From contig NZ_CP023278.1 in the NCBI RefSeq assembly GCF_002896875.1, positions 2,418,001 to 2,482,000 of the forward strand: a stretch of DNA of 64,000 nt, written 5' to 3'. How positions within the stretch are numbered: position 1 is the stretch's first letter; the number at the start of each line of letters is the position of its first letter. The notes under the pieces were generated by a model. The model made no database searches. It had not been told where the DNA came from and worked only from the letters and a program-made list of their open reading frames with translations. This DNA comes from Nostoc sp. CENA543 (GTDB taxonomy: Bacteria > Cyanobacteriota > Cyanobacteriia > Cyanobacteriales > Nostocaceae). The position numbers were made by a program, and so were the translations under genes. Shown here piece by piece: positions 15,808 to 24,649 of the stretch.

Positions 15808-16729
15808 TATTTTTCATGGATAAATTCCCCTGTAAGCCGCCTGTGTGAATTAATAATAAGCGATCGCCTACAAAACACCCTTTTTGTATCATATCTAGCA
15901 CGCCATAAAACATTTTTGCGGTATATACGTAATCTAGGGGTATGCCGTGGGTGCGGGTAAACTCATCGCTAAATGAGAACAGCTCATCATTAACCTTGGC
16001 ATAACCCCCAAAATGATAATCGCAGACTAATTCCCATGATGCGGGGGTGCTGGCTGGGATGGGAAGACCAGAGGCGTGGTAGTGTGTTAGTAAATTGGTG
16101 ATGTCTTGTCTGAGAAAGTCACCGTTTTTTAATACAGGGAAACCAAGCGATCGCTGTTTTGGTTTTAAAGCTAAAGTCAATCCCGCCAAGGTTGTCGCTG
16201 TTCCACAAGGCACACAAACCGTATCAAATATTTCATTAACTTCCGCAATTATTTCTGTACATCCACGCACACCATCAAGATTACAGCCACCTTCAGGAAT
16301 GATGAATACTTCGCCAAAACGCTGACGCAACCATGCTTGTAGTTCTGGCGTATGGCGTTGGCGGTAAGTTTCTCGGTCAATGTAAACTAACTGCATTCCC
16401 TGTTCAATAGCAAAACTTAAGGTGGGGTTGAGGGGTAGTCTTTCTTCACCACGAATTACGCCGATAGTGCGAAAACCTAACAGATTTCCAGCCGCAGCTG
16501 TGGCGTAGATGTGATTAGAATAAGCCCCACCAAAAGTCAGAATTGTGGTGTAATTTTGTGCCTTAGCTGTTAACAAGTTGTATTTTAATTTGAACCACTT
16601 ATTCCCATTTACCAACGGGTGCATTAAATCCAGCCGCAATACAGATAATTCCACCCCAGCACGAGTAAAAATTTCGCTGTTGATTTTTTGTATTGGCGGT
16701 GGAATTAAATTCAAAGACAATATGGTCAT
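15791..16729 (-). CDS. PLP-dependent ACC deaminase / D-cysteine desulfhydrase-like enzyme
   Basis: 312 residues of a fold-type II PLP enzyme. The PLP lysine lies in NGNKWFKLKYNL, TFGGAYSNHIYATAA is the cofactor/substrate loop and VPCGTATTLAGL the phosphate-binding loop. The overall pattern is that of the 1-aminocyclopropane-1-carboxylate deaminase/D-cysteine desulfhydrase family; sequence alone does not decide between the two, and many bacterial members are D-cysteine desulfhydrases. Probably a cytoplasmic enzyme of D-amino acid or sulfur metabolism. It stands alone, convergent with the 86-residue gene. Confidence 0.85.
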   Translation of the reverse strand: MTILSLNLIPPPIQKINSEIFTRAGVELSVLRLDLMHPLVNGNKWFKLKYNLLTAKAQNYTTILTFGGAYSNHIYATAAAGNLLGFRTIGVIRGEERLPLNPTLSFAIEQGMQLVYIDRETYRQRHTPELQAWLRQRFGEVFIIPEGGCNLDGVRGCTEIIAEVNEIFDTVCVPCGTATTLAGLTLALKPKQRSLGFPVLKNGDFLRQDITNLLTHYHASGLPIPASTPASWELVCDYHFGGYAKVNDELFSFSDEFTRTHGIPLDYVYTAKMFYGVLDMIQKGCFVGDRLLLIHTGGLQGNLSMKNIKRAG

Positions 16730-16833
16730 TAGTCAAGAGTCAATAGTCAATAGTCAATAGTCAACAGTCCATACTCATTACTCATTACTTATTACTTATT
16801 ACTTTACTCTTACTCAGCACTCAGCACTCATTA

Positions 16834-18081
16834 CTAAGCAATACTGCCGCGTTTTCTTGCTTCTTTGTAAGAAGTACCAACATTTTTCAAGCCAGCTTTA
16901 ATCATTTGTTTCTCTAACAACGCAAAGAAACGACTACGATCGCCACCTCTAACTACAGCCTGATTATGGGCTTCTGCGATCGCCACAGGATAACCATAGC
17001 CTTTTTGTACCTGTGCCAGCATCAATCCCAAAGCTTGGTTAAGGATATCTGTATTTTCTGCTACCCATGACGGAATTTCTATCCTCGCTATTTCCGTCCC
17101 CACATGAACATAACAAAAATAGATAGTTTGATCCCCGTACAGTTCTAGAATACGGTTATTACTACGCCACAAAGGCCCCCGTTGTCCTGGCTTTAGTTGC
17201 GTTGTCCATAAAGCAGTATCGCGCAGAGGTTCAAAAACTTTACAGGGGACTTTTTCTAATTGATTAGGACAATAACTTACACAATCTGGTGCAGGATGGG
17301 GACAAGCCAACAACCTTAAAAAATTCACCCCTTCCACATTCCGAGAAGCACTCAGATAACCCATCAAAGGAATCTGTACATCTCGCATTTGCTGCCATGC
17401 TTCCAGAATCGGAGGTAAGATGCGATCGCGTGCATCAGTCGGTAATTGTTCCAAAAACCAGTAAATTAATGAACCATCCACCATTGCCAAGGTAGGAATT
17501 GGGCATTGGGCATTGGGGAGTTCCCCTGCTCCCCCTGCCCCCTGCCCCCCTGCTCCCCTGCCCCCCGCCCCCATGCTCCCCAGTCCCTTCGCCAACTCAG
17601 CTAATACCGTCGCTTCCGATGCAGTGCGGCGATAACTCATCCAATCCTCAGTTTTAATTCCCCATTGTCGGGACATATATAAATCTTCTGGGCGGTAAAA
17701 TACCTCTGGTAAACTATCCATAATCGGATAGCGATTCTGCCCATAGTGAAGGACTACCCGACCGATATTTAGGAGATAACAGTAAGCTATTTCATGATGG
17801 TTAGGGGCGATTTGCGAACCATCAGTAGCAATAACAGTGTGTACCTTGGGAGGGGTGGGAATATCTATGCAAGTATTTAACGGCTCAAGGGGTGTAGCAC
17901 TAGCAAAGAGAATGCGATCGCGCCATTTTTCCTGGAGTGCAATCACCTCATTTTGAGACTCAATCGCCTTTTGAAAATGCTGTTGTGCCAACTCTAAACG
18001 TTGACGACTCGCCGCAGCCTCTTGGGAAAGATGCTGACTTAAACCCTGCATTTGTCGCGCTAATTTCGTTAAATCAAGCAT
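16834..18081 (-). CDS. nurA: NurA-type DNA repair nuclease with repeat insert
   Basis: 415 residues. The metal-binding start of the NurA fold is seen in VIATDGSQI, a second acidic strand in LAMVDGSLIYW, and the C-terminus carries YPVAIAEAHNQAVVRGGDR. NurA nucleases trim DNA ends with the HerA helicase during double-strand break repair; no herA is adjacent here. Residues ~163-197 are a Gly/Ala/Pro-rich insert made by STRR sequence just before the second acidic strand, so the protein is longer than it would otherwise be. The frame is open throughout. An N-terminal helical stretch (SRQRLELAQQHFQKAIESQ) is probably coiled coil. Confidence 0.82.
   Translation of the reverse strand: MLDLTKLARQMQGLSQHLSQEAAASRQRLELAQQHFQKAIESQNEVIALQEKWRDRILFASATPLEPLNTCIDIPTPPKVHTVIATDGSQIAPNHHEIAYCYLLNIGRVVLHYGQNRYPIMDSLPEVFYRPEDLYMSRQWGIKTEDWMSYRRTASEATVLAELAKGLGSMGAGGRGAGGQGAGGAGELPNAQCPIPTLAMVDGSLIYWFLEQLPTDARDRILPPILEAWQQMRDVQIPLMGYLSASRNVEGVNFLRLLACPHPAPDCVSYCPNQLEKVPCKVFEPLRDTALWTTQLKPGQRGPLWRSNNRILELYGDQTIYFCYVHVGTEIARIEIPSWVAENTDILNQALGLMLAQVQKGYGYPVAIAEAHNQAVVRGGDRSRFFALLEKQMIKAGLKNVGTSYKEARKRGSIA
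17495..17590 (-). repeat. In-frame STRR mosaic insert in nurA
   Basis: On the coding strand GGGGGCAGG-type units are followed by CCCAATG units, the same order as insert 1 of the caspase gene. It encodes [17 protein letters not shown] and about 15 further residues, then rejoins LAMVDGSL in frame. Confidence 0.8.
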
Positions 18082-18285
18082 AGGAGTGCTGAGTGCTGAG
18101 TTGTGAGTGCTGAGTTGTGTTAGCGATAGCGCGGCGTTTAGCCGATGCTGTTAGCGGAAGCGCGGCGTTTAGCCGATGCTGTTAGCGGAAGCGCGGCGTT
18201 TAGCCAGTGCTGAGAAATAAATACTACCTTGTCTACCTTGTCTCCCTTGTCCCATTCCCCATGCCCCATTCCCCATGCCCTAAAT
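18082..18285. repeat. Three tandem copies of a 31-bp hairpin module within GAGTGCT heptamers
   Basis: Copies start at 18119, 18150 and 18181, each beginning GTTAGCG and containing GCGCGGCGTTTAGCC, which can fold on itself. Heptamers of GAGTGCT type flank the trio on both sides. CCTTGTC and CCCCATG repeats follow toward 18285. Single copies of the module lie at 11569, 31222 and, diverged, at 14874, 14917 and 19938. Confidence 0.8.
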
Positions 18286-19071
18286 TTAGAGCCACCCAGC
18301 AAAATCCTTAGCAAATTGAGACAGGGATAGTAATTTAATTCCTTGATTGTTTTGGGCAGCTTTTCTTTCTGGTTGGGTATTATAACCCCAATCGGCAAGG
18401 AAAAGCTTTACCTGTTTTAAGTCTGTTTGTTGTTGGACTAACTCCAAGGTTTTGAGTCTATCTTCAATAAACCATAAGTTATCAGGCTGGATATCAACTG
18501 CTGTGATTAATTCGCGTAAAGTTTCGTATTTGGGACGCTTGACTTCTTTGCCGAAAATTGCACTGGGTGGTAACTCTACACCTTCCCGTTGCAATAACTG
18601 CTGTATAAATCGTCCTTCTTTGGTAGAAACAATATATACATTCACCTGAGTGGCGATCGCTAATTTCAGCCTTTCTATCACCCCAGGATAAAATCTATGT
18701 AGACTCAGCCAGCCATCTAAGTCTGTAGCTATCCATTCATCCCGCAGGCTATCTAATTTGATTGCAACTTCTTTTGCCAGTAGCTTGTCAGCTAACAAAA
18801 TCTGTGGAGTAATGCTGATCCAATCCTGAAGAATTTTATCTTCGGGAACGTCATCAATCAAAGCTTTGATTAACACTGGCATTTCCCAACCTGTTTCAAT
18901 CACAGGTCGGAGACGATAGAATCTCAAAGCTAAATCATCCGGCGGTGTATCGTTAGCAGGCGACCAAATTTGACAGTAAGCGCGCCACGCTACCTCAAAA
19001 TATTCAATAAGTCCATCACAAATCACACCATCAAAGTCTAAAGCTAAAATTTTTGGACTGCTTGCTGTCAT
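18286..19071 (-). CDS. HAD-superfamily hydrolase
   Basis: 261 residues. Motif I LALDFDGVICDG gives the nucleophile and acid/base Asp, motif II is IVSTKEGRF, and motif IV is FIEDRLKTL with an acidic pair. The alpha-helical cap between residues ~20 and 130 fits a C1 cap, as in phosphoglycolate-phosphatase-like enzymes. Substrate unknown. It reads in the same direction as nurA, but a 204-bp repeat spacer separates them. Confidence 0.82.
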   Translation of the reverse strand: MTASSPKILALDFDGVICDGLIEYFEVAWRAYCQIWSPANDTPPDDLALRFYRLRPVIETGWEMPVLIKALIDDVPEDKILQDWISITPQILLADKLLAKEVAIKLDSLRDEWIATDLDGWLSLHRFYPGVIERLKLAIATQVNVYIVSTKEGRFIQQLLQREGVELPPSAIFGKEVKRPKYETLRELITAVDIQPDNLWFIEDRLKTLELVQQQTDLKQVKLFLADWGYNTQPERKAAQNNQGIKLLSLSQFAKDFAGWL

Positions 19072-19470
19072 GGTTCTGAGGGGTAAAACTGCTGTTGTCA
19101 GCTTAACTAATTACAATGAATATTTTCTGTAGTTAGATGTATCAATCAGTAAAAGTTGGAAACCAGAAGAATCTTTCCCTCTTACTTCCCCCGATTCCCA
19201 TAGCGATTGTATATTTTTTACTTAGAAGTCCCTTAACTTCCTGAATCCCACGCCAGATGCTACAGTCTGCAAGCCGCAAGAGCGCAAGCTCATAACTCAA
19301 TACAGTTCAGTTAAGAAAATAGTTTGTAGTGTACCCCTTTGGGGAAGCAAGCTACGCGCAAGCGTCTCGTAGAGAGGACTTTAGTCCTCATCTAAGGACT
19401 GAAGTCCTTACTACGAACTTTTCCTTACTTCACAAACCCCATATTTTAGCCTTAACTGAACCGTATTGGC
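19072..19470. other. Spacer with a MITE-like element
   Basis: About 225 bp upstream of the HAD start show nothing recognisable. The rest is the inverted-repeat element at 19298-19468, which ends 2 bp from the stop codon of the MAPEG gene. No gene was seen. Confidence 0.6.
19298..19468. mobile_element. MITE-like element with 18-bp terminal inverted repeats
   Basis: CAATACAGTTCAGTTAAG at 19298-19315 faces CTTAACTGAACCGTATTG at 19451-19468: 17 of 18 positions pair. The 135-bp interior has no ORF and carries a related copy of the GTCTCGTAGAGA / GGACT-AGTCC repeat. The size and ends fit a non-autonomous transposon relic. No target-site duplication is obvious. Confidence 0.65.
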
Positions 19471-19863
19471 TTATGACTGGAAAGAAGAAAGCAGAATGCC
19501 AATAAGCGAACCTAAGAGTAAGACTAAACTACTGATAGAACTGACACCAAAACCAATAACCCGCTTCTTAGGAGCTTGATAATATCCCCAAGCATATGCG
19601 ATTCTTCCTATCAACCAAACTACACCAATTCCTGTTCCCCAGGATGGACTAACGTAAACAGAAAATAACCATACCCCAGGTAAAAATAACACTAACTGTT
19701 CTAGAGTGTTTTGTTGGACTCGCAGCACTCTTTCAAAGTTTGGATTTCCCGTCATTTGAGGAGCAGGTACATTGTACTTGACTCTATATCTACTGACATT
19801 AATTGTTAAACCCAAGTACAACAACAGTGCCAAAGCAGTAATCAGACTAACTAAAGGTGACAT
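19471..19863 (-). CDS. MAPEG family membrane protein
   Basis: 130 residues from the ATG at 19863; longer in-frame starts fall in repeat sequence and are less likely. Four membrane helices are evident. The loop after helix 1 has the MAPEG signature pattern (NPNFERVLRVQQNTLEQL), and further on are WLIGRIAYAWGYY and a terminal helix. The family covers membrane-associated eicosanoid and glutathione metabolism proteins; bacterial members have mostly unassigned glutathione- or lipid-related roles. It lies next to a PEP-CTERM gene transcribed in the same direction, with an STRR spacer between. Confidence 0.85.
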   Translation of the reverse strand: MSPLVSLITALALLLYLGLTINVSRYRVKYNVPAPQMTGNPNFERVLRVQQNTLEQLVLFLPGVWLFSVYVSPSWGTGIGVVWLIGRIAYAWGYYQAPKKRVIGFGVSSISSLVLLLGSLIGILLSSFQS

Positions 19864-19919
19864 ATAACAATCCCAACAAATCAAAAAATTGATGCCAATT
19901 TGCAATGGACTAACTTCCA

Positions 19920-19994
19920 TTGCAAATTGCGAATTGCGTTAGCGTCTCGGAGAGAAGTCCATTGCAAATTGCAAATTGCGAATTGCGAATTGGT
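19920..19994. repeat. GCGAATT/GCAAATT heptamers with a hairpin module
   Basis: GTTAGCGTCTCGGAGAGAAG (19938 onward) is inserted between runs of GCGAATT and GCAAATT, ending at the stop of the PEP-CTERM gene. It follows the same nesting pattern as at 14874. Confidence 0.65.
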
Positions 19995-20642
19995 TTAATA
20001 AGACAGTTGCCATCTACGTTTCATCCAGAAACCCGTTGCACCAACAGCAATAATTCCTGCTATTGTTCCAGGTTCGGGAACAGAAGCCGAAGCAATAGTG
20101 GCTTTACCTGTACCAGTAGTTTGAACGCACGGACTCGAAGGTGGACAAATTGTCACAACTTCTGACTCGATTTGTCCCAGAAAAATAGAGGTATTTAGAG
20201 GACTTGTAACTCTCCATCGCACTTGAAAGAACGTCTGTATTCCCGCAAAAGGAGAAGAACCACTGACTATTCCTTGACCTGTCACATCGGCTATTAAATC
20301 TTTTCCATCAACCCTATATGAACCTGTCTCAAAAGGAGCAATAGGAACAGATGGTAGTCCCAAAGCCTTCAAAAGTGGAAAATCAAGTAAAAATTTGAGA
20401 TTAAAAGTAGTTTGTTTAGTGTCAGTATCAAAAGTAACTACACTAGGCAAATTTGGGTTTTGGCTTGCAGAAATCACCCCTGTAGGAATTTCTCTTCCAC
20501 CAATTGGTAAATTAACTGAATCAAAAGTGCCATAAAAATCAGAAAAAGTCTGTTTAATAGTAGCGGCTGACGCAGATTTAGACAGTACAGCAAATACTAA
20601 AGTTACTGAAGCAAGACAGCAAATAGTTTTTCTGGCGGACAT
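19995..20642 (-). CDS. PEP-CTERM sorting domain protein
   Basis: 215 residues. An N-terminal signal peptide (ICCLASVTLVFAVLSKSASA) is followed by a beta-rich extracellular part of unknown function and, at the C-terminus, the sorting signal: VPEPGTIAG, a hydrophobic helix and a basic end (MKRRW). Such proteins are exported and processed by an exosortase, usually linked to exopolysaccharide. The middle region (residues ~30-185) has no recognised domain. Two Cys pairs (ICPPSSPC) precede the tail. Confidence 0.88.
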   Translation of the reverse strand: MSARKTICCLASVTLVFAVLSKSASAATIKQTFSDFYGTFDSVNLPIGGREIPTGVISASQNPNLPSVVTFDTDTKQTTFNLKFLLDFPLLKALGLPSVPIAPFETGSYRVDGKDLIADVTGQGIVSGSSPFAGIQTFFQVRWRVTSPLNTSIFLGQIESEVVTICPPSSPCVQTTGTGKATIASASVPEPGTIAGIIAVGATGFWMKRRWQLSY

Positions 20643-20917
20643 ATTAACCTATTACTTGAATTATTTTTTTGCTTGATAAGTGATACTTTTGCTAGATTTA
20701 ATGAGTATATAGCAACCCAAAATCATCGAAACAGATTTTTGGTTTTCTGTTCACAAATCTCATCAAATTGCTCTGAATTTTGAGTAGATAATGTGAGTCT
20801 CATCAACAGTTAAGAAAGAAGCAAGGGAGCAGGAAAGAACTTGAATTTCAGTTACCAAGCAGAATTAATTACACAACTTTTTCACTGTTCCCTTCTTCCC
20901 ACAATGAATTTCTCAAA

Positions 20918-21376
20918 TCAGCCGTAGGGGGTGACAGTAGCTAAACCTGTAGCCACTAAGTTTTCTTTAGTTCCTTTCACAGAAAAGACATCAGCCCTGG
21001 TAATCACTTGGCTAAAAGTCGATTTAATTACATAACCTCTAGCAATCAATTTTTCTCCAACCGCAGGAGCGATAAAGTTTAGTTTATATTCAGCAGTGAC
21101 CACATCACCAACCTTAGATGCTGCTGCCCAACAGCAGGCACTATCAATTAAAAAGCCAATTACAGCTCCGTGGGTAAAACCATTATGTTGTTTTAATTCC
21201 TCTCGCATCGAGACAATTAATTCAGCAAAGCCATCTTCACAAGCAGTAACTTCTGTGTTTATCCAGACTGTAAAGGGAGAGGTTTTAATGGCTTCTCTTA
21301 GTGAGACGATGTTTGCAGGAGTTCTGATTTTCGCCACAGGTTTGGTCAGTTTTTCGGTCTTGACTGTAGTATCCAT
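20918..21376 (-). CDS. PaaI-like hotdog thioesterase
   Basis: 152 residues. The central hotdog helix motif is GFTHGAVIGFLIDSACCWAA, preceded by a substrate strand (GFAELIVSMREEL) and followed by VVTAEYKLNFIAPAVGEKLIARG. This pattern is that of PaaI/YbgC-like acyl-CoA or acyl-ACP thioesterases. It is the last gene on the minus strand after the FAAL/desaturase genes and 149 bp from the nearest one, so it may release the product of that pathway; that link is inference. Confidence 0.8.
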   Translation of the reverse strand: MDTTVKTEKLTKPVAKIRTPANIVSLREAIKTSPFTVWINTEVTACEDGFAELIVSMREELKQHNGFTHGAVIGFLIDSACCWAAASKVGDVVTAEYKLNFIAPAVGEKLIARGYVIKSTFSQVITRADVFSVKGTKENLVATGLATVTPYG

Positions 21377-21525
21377 AATGTAAGAAAGTCCTGATGTTGT
21401 GCGATCGCTTGTTTAGGGAACACCAAAAAATCAATGATTCCCGCTTGTTTTTCTGTACGCTTTTTTCTTCCCTGAAACCCCTACACCCTTACACCCCTAT
21501 ACCCCTTTCTTGAAAGATTCTGCAA

Positions 21526-22554
21526 TTAATTCAACCGTTTCGCCTTTACCTGTTCGGGAGTTGGTCGCTTGACATTTGTAGCCCAACCAAGTTTTTCCAA
21601 CAGGCTAATAAATGAACCACTGGGATCTATTTGCCACCAATCAATGTTGAGGAGGGCAGAACCAGGAAAAGCATGATGATTGTTATGCCATGCTAGTCCC
21701 AAAGAGGGAATCGCGAGAAACCAAATGTTACCACTGTGACTATTAGCTTGATCAATAAAGGGACGAGTGCCAAACAGATGACACCCGGCGCGAATAATTA
21801 AATCTCCCATGAGAGTCATCACTAAGAATCGAAAACAGCCCCCCCACAGAAAAGCCGTCCACGCGCCAGCAACAGTCCCAGTCAAGACCAACCCTAGCAA
21901 AGCTGGTAAAACGAAAGATGCTAAAACAATGCCATAAAAAGAGTTATTGATGATGACCATTGCAGGTTCAGCAAGTAAATCCTTGGCATATTTTTCGGGT
22001 GCAGCCATTTGGCTGGTTTTAGAGTTATATTTCCAGCCAAAAAAGGAATGCCAAATATTTCTGATTCTAGATAAAGGCTGTTCTGCATCAATGTAATAGG
22101 GAGTATGGGGATCACCTTGTTGGTCTGCATAGATGTGATGCCGACGATGATAGGCTACATACTCAAGAATGGGTGATTCACCCGTCATTGAACCAGCAAC
22201 AGCTAAAAGAATCCGTAGGGGTTTGATAACTTTATAGCTTTTGTGGGCGAAGAGTCGGTGCATTCCCGCTTCTCCGGCTAAACCCACAAAGTTAAACATG
22301 AATAGCAAAATTCCCAAGTCAATCCAACTTATGCCTTGACGCTCAAAAGAAGCGATCGCAGCTATTGTTCCCATGACACTGATCAGATCGATCATGGGAT
22401 ACCACGCATATCTTATCCATTTCCTCACACCAGACAGGGCTTGATATTGAGGATAGCGATCGTCTATTTCTGTAGCTGGGAAAACTTCTGTGACTTCTGT
22501 GACAGAATACTGCTCTGGGGTATCAACTAAATAGCTTGTTTGCTGCATTGTCAT
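21526..22554 (-). CDS. Membrane acyl desaturase (second copy of the cluster)
   Basis: 342 residues. The three His boxes of DesC/SCD-type di-iron desaturases are intact: HRLFAH, HRRHH and HNNHH. Four membrane helices surround them (for example LGILLFMFNFVGLAG and LALVLPALLG-like segments). An N-terminal extension of about 40 residues precedes the first helix. Given a fatty acyl-AMP ligase and an acyl carrier protein nearby, the substrate may be an ACP-bound acyl chain rather than a lipid, as in the JamB type; that is inference. It differs clearly from the first desaturase at 27194. Confidence 0.88.
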   Translation of the reverse strand: MTMQQTSYLVDTPEQYSVTEVTEVFPATEIDDRYPQYQALSGVRKWIRYAWYPMIDLISVMGTIAAIASFERQGISWIDLGILLFMFNFVGLAGEAGMHRLFAHKSYKVIKPLRILLAVAGSMTGESPILEYVAYHRRHHIYADQQGDPHTPYYIDAEQPLSRIRNIWHSFFGWKYNSKTSQMAAPEKYAKDLLAEPAMVIINNSFYGIVLASFVLPALLGLVLTGTVAGAWTAFLWGGCFRFLVMTLMGDLIIRAGCHLFGTRPFIDQANSHSGNIWFLAIPSLGLAWHNNHHAFPGSALLNIDWWQIDPSGSFISLLEKLGWATNVKRPTPEQVKAKRLN

Positions 22555-22818
22555 ATATTTTACCTATTAATCCTTAGATACTTTCCTTGACCCTCCGAAT
22601 TTTAGATTTTAAATTTTGGATTTTGCGGAAAGTTCTGTAGGCGGGTTTCCCGCCGTAGGAAACTTTTCAAGACGGATTGTTTTTGGTACAAGCCCCACCG
22701 TGGGTGGAAAAAATCTCAAATACTTGCTGCGCTGCGCCCGCTACGCTAAAGTCCATCCAAAATCCGCAAGCTGCATCCCTTTATGGGCGCAGTCAATCTA
22801 AAATCTAAAATCCAAAAT
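22555..22818. repeat. Nested spacer repeats between FAAL and desaturase genes
   Basis: A hairpin element (22625-22675: GCGGAAAGTT ... GGCGGGTTTCCCGCC ... AACTTTTCAAGAC) is embedded in AAATTTTGGATT-type heptamers; more AAAATCTAAAATCC units follow at 22800-22822. No gene was found. Confidence 0.7.
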
Positions 22819-24528
22819 CTAAAATTGATTGACTGTTTCGAGAGTTTCTAGTTGTTGCAGCAAATACAGCAACTTAGTACGCTGTCTTTGAATTTTGCCA
22901 CTAGTAGTTCTGGGTATAGTATTTGACGCTAACAGGACGGTATCATGTACTGTGAGTTGATAATGGTTATAAACAGCAGTCCGAACAGCTTGTTTAATCT
23001 CCTCTGCGTAGCAATCAACTTGCTGTGCGAATTGGCGAACCACTTCACTCACCACCACCAGTTTTTGGGAGTAAGTTCCAGAAATCGAGAAGGCTGCACA
23101 ATTGACTTCCGTAAAAGCAGGGTGAGACAGTTTCACAGTTTCCTCAATATCTTGGGGATAATAGTTTTTCCCGTCAATGACAATCAAATCTTTAAGTCGC
23201 CCCGTAATATAAAGTCGCTGTTGAGAATCCAGAAAACCTAAATCTCCCGTCCGTAGAAAGTTCAAGCCATCTCGATAAACGAATGTTTCTTGGTTTTTCT
23301 CAGGTTGTTGCCAATAACCGCGTGTAATACTCGGCCCAGCAATCCAAATTTCTCCGATGTGATGAGAAGGACATTCTTTGAGAGTTTGCGGATTGATGAT
23401 GCGTAAACTTAGTTCGGGCATCACCTCACCATTGCTAACTACAGTGCGGGTATTACCCTGTTGCGGGGACGCATCGGCATCTAAAACTTCATCGCCGCTA
23501 CAAGGGATAGTCAAAGCCAAAGGTTCTGCAAATTTATTCGTACCGCTAACAATTAAAGTAGCTTCTGCCAAACCATAACAAGGTAAAAAGGCAGATTTTT
23601 TAAAGCCGTAGGGAGCAAAGGTATGAGTAAACTCTTCTAAGGTTTGCAGTTTGATATGTTCAGCCCCGTTGTAGGCTACATCCCAAGAGGTTAAAGATAA
23701 TCCTTCCAGCGATGAGGGATCGACACGTTGAAGACAGAGATCATAGGCAAAATTCGGCCCCCCTGTGGTTGTCACTCGCTTATCTGAGATGGTTTTTAAC
23801 CAAAGTTTCGGACGTTGCAAAAAAGTCACTGGAGACATGAAATAACAGGGAAATCCCACATATAAGGGCTGAAAGATACTACCAATTAGTCCCATATCGT
23901 GAAATAAAGGCACCCAAGCTAACCCAACACTGTTATTGCTATGGCCAAAGGTGCGCTGAATCATCTTTTGGTTAGCAATGATATTCTCATGACTAACTAT
24001 CACGCCTTTGGGAAAAGAGGTAGAGCCAGAGGTATATTGCAAAAAGCCAATTTCGTTGTTTTGTCGGTCAATTGGGGTGGTCAGAGGTTCTATATCTGCC
24101 AGAGATGGGAAAGTGTGGAGGGGAAGGGACGCGGTTAAACCCTCTTTTTCAAATAAGTCTCGGATGCTGGTATCTGTGACGATTAAACTAGCACCACAAT
24201 CAGCAAAAATCCGTTGATAGTGTTCGCAGTTATGTTTGCGATTGGGTGAACTCAGGGGAACGGGAATGCGATTAGTGTAAAGACAAGCGAAAAACGTAAT
24301 GACAAATTCAGGGCTAGTGGGTAACTGAATGGCGACGCGATCGCCGCTTGTGGTTTTTTCGCTCAACCATGTCCCTAATTGTTGAACGGCTGTTAATAAA
24401 CTACCGTAAGTGAGATGAGCATATTCCCTACCTCTAGTATCGAGAAAATAGTATAGGGGTTGATGGGGTTGGCTCTCTGCTCTCAAGAGCAATTTGTCAA
24501 TCAAACTATTTAAATGACGAGAACTCAT
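22819..24528 (-). CDS. Fatty acyl-AMP ligase (FAAL)
   Basis: 569 residues. Adenylation motifs: LQYTSGSTSFPKGV (A3), WVPLFHDMGLIG (FAAL/FACL substrate loop), CYGLAEATL, FLRTGDLGFLD (A7) and a closing TTSGKIQR with the catalytic Lys. The region after RLKDLIVIDGKNYYPQDIE matches FAALs, which transfer acyl-AMP to an acyl carrier protein instead of CoA. The partner is almost certainly the ACP at 26796-27065. It activates a free fatty acid to start the tailoring pathway of this cluster. Confidence 0.92.
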   Translation of the reverse strand: MSSRHLNSLIDKLLLRAESQPHQPLYYFLDTRGREYAHLTYGSLLTAVQQLGTWLSEKTTSGDRVAIQLPTSPEFVITFFACLYTNRIPVPLSSPNRKHNCEHYQRIFADCGASLIVTDTSIRDLFEKEGLTASLPLHTFPSLADIEPLTTPIDRQNNEIGFLQYTSGSTSFPKGVIVSHENIIANQKMIQRTFGHSNNSVGLAWVPLFHDMGLIGSIFQPLYVGFPCYFMSPVTFLQRPKLWLKTISDKRVTTTGGPNFAYDLCLQRVDPSSLEGLSLTSWDVAYNGAEHIKLQTLEEFTHTFAPYGFKKSAFLPCYGLAEATLIVSGTNKFAEPLALTIPCSGDEVLDADASPQQGNTRTVVSNGEVMPELSLRIINPQTLKECPSHHIGEIWIAGPSITRGYWQQPEKNQETFVYRDGLNFLRTGDLGFLDSQQRLYITGRLKDLIVIDGKNYYPQDIEETVKLSHPAFTEVNCAAFSISGTYSQKLVVVSEVVRQFAQQVDCYAEEIKQAVRTAVYNHYQLTVHDTVLLASNTIPRTTSGKIQRQRTKLLYLLQQLETLETVNQF

Positions 24529-24649
24529 TAGTTTTCTTCCTGAAATTCAGGGAAAGGCAATAGTGTGTAGTTAAAGCCCTTATTTTGCCGAAATGGATAG
24601 AGGTGAAAGGGCTAAAACCATTGAAATTTTTATCTGAGTAGGAATGACT

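Noticed and set aside
18138-18398. 86-codon minus-strand ORF over the HAD gene end and repeat spacer
   Set aside because: It is built largely from the 31-bp hairpin repeats and overlaps the HAD gene in another frame.
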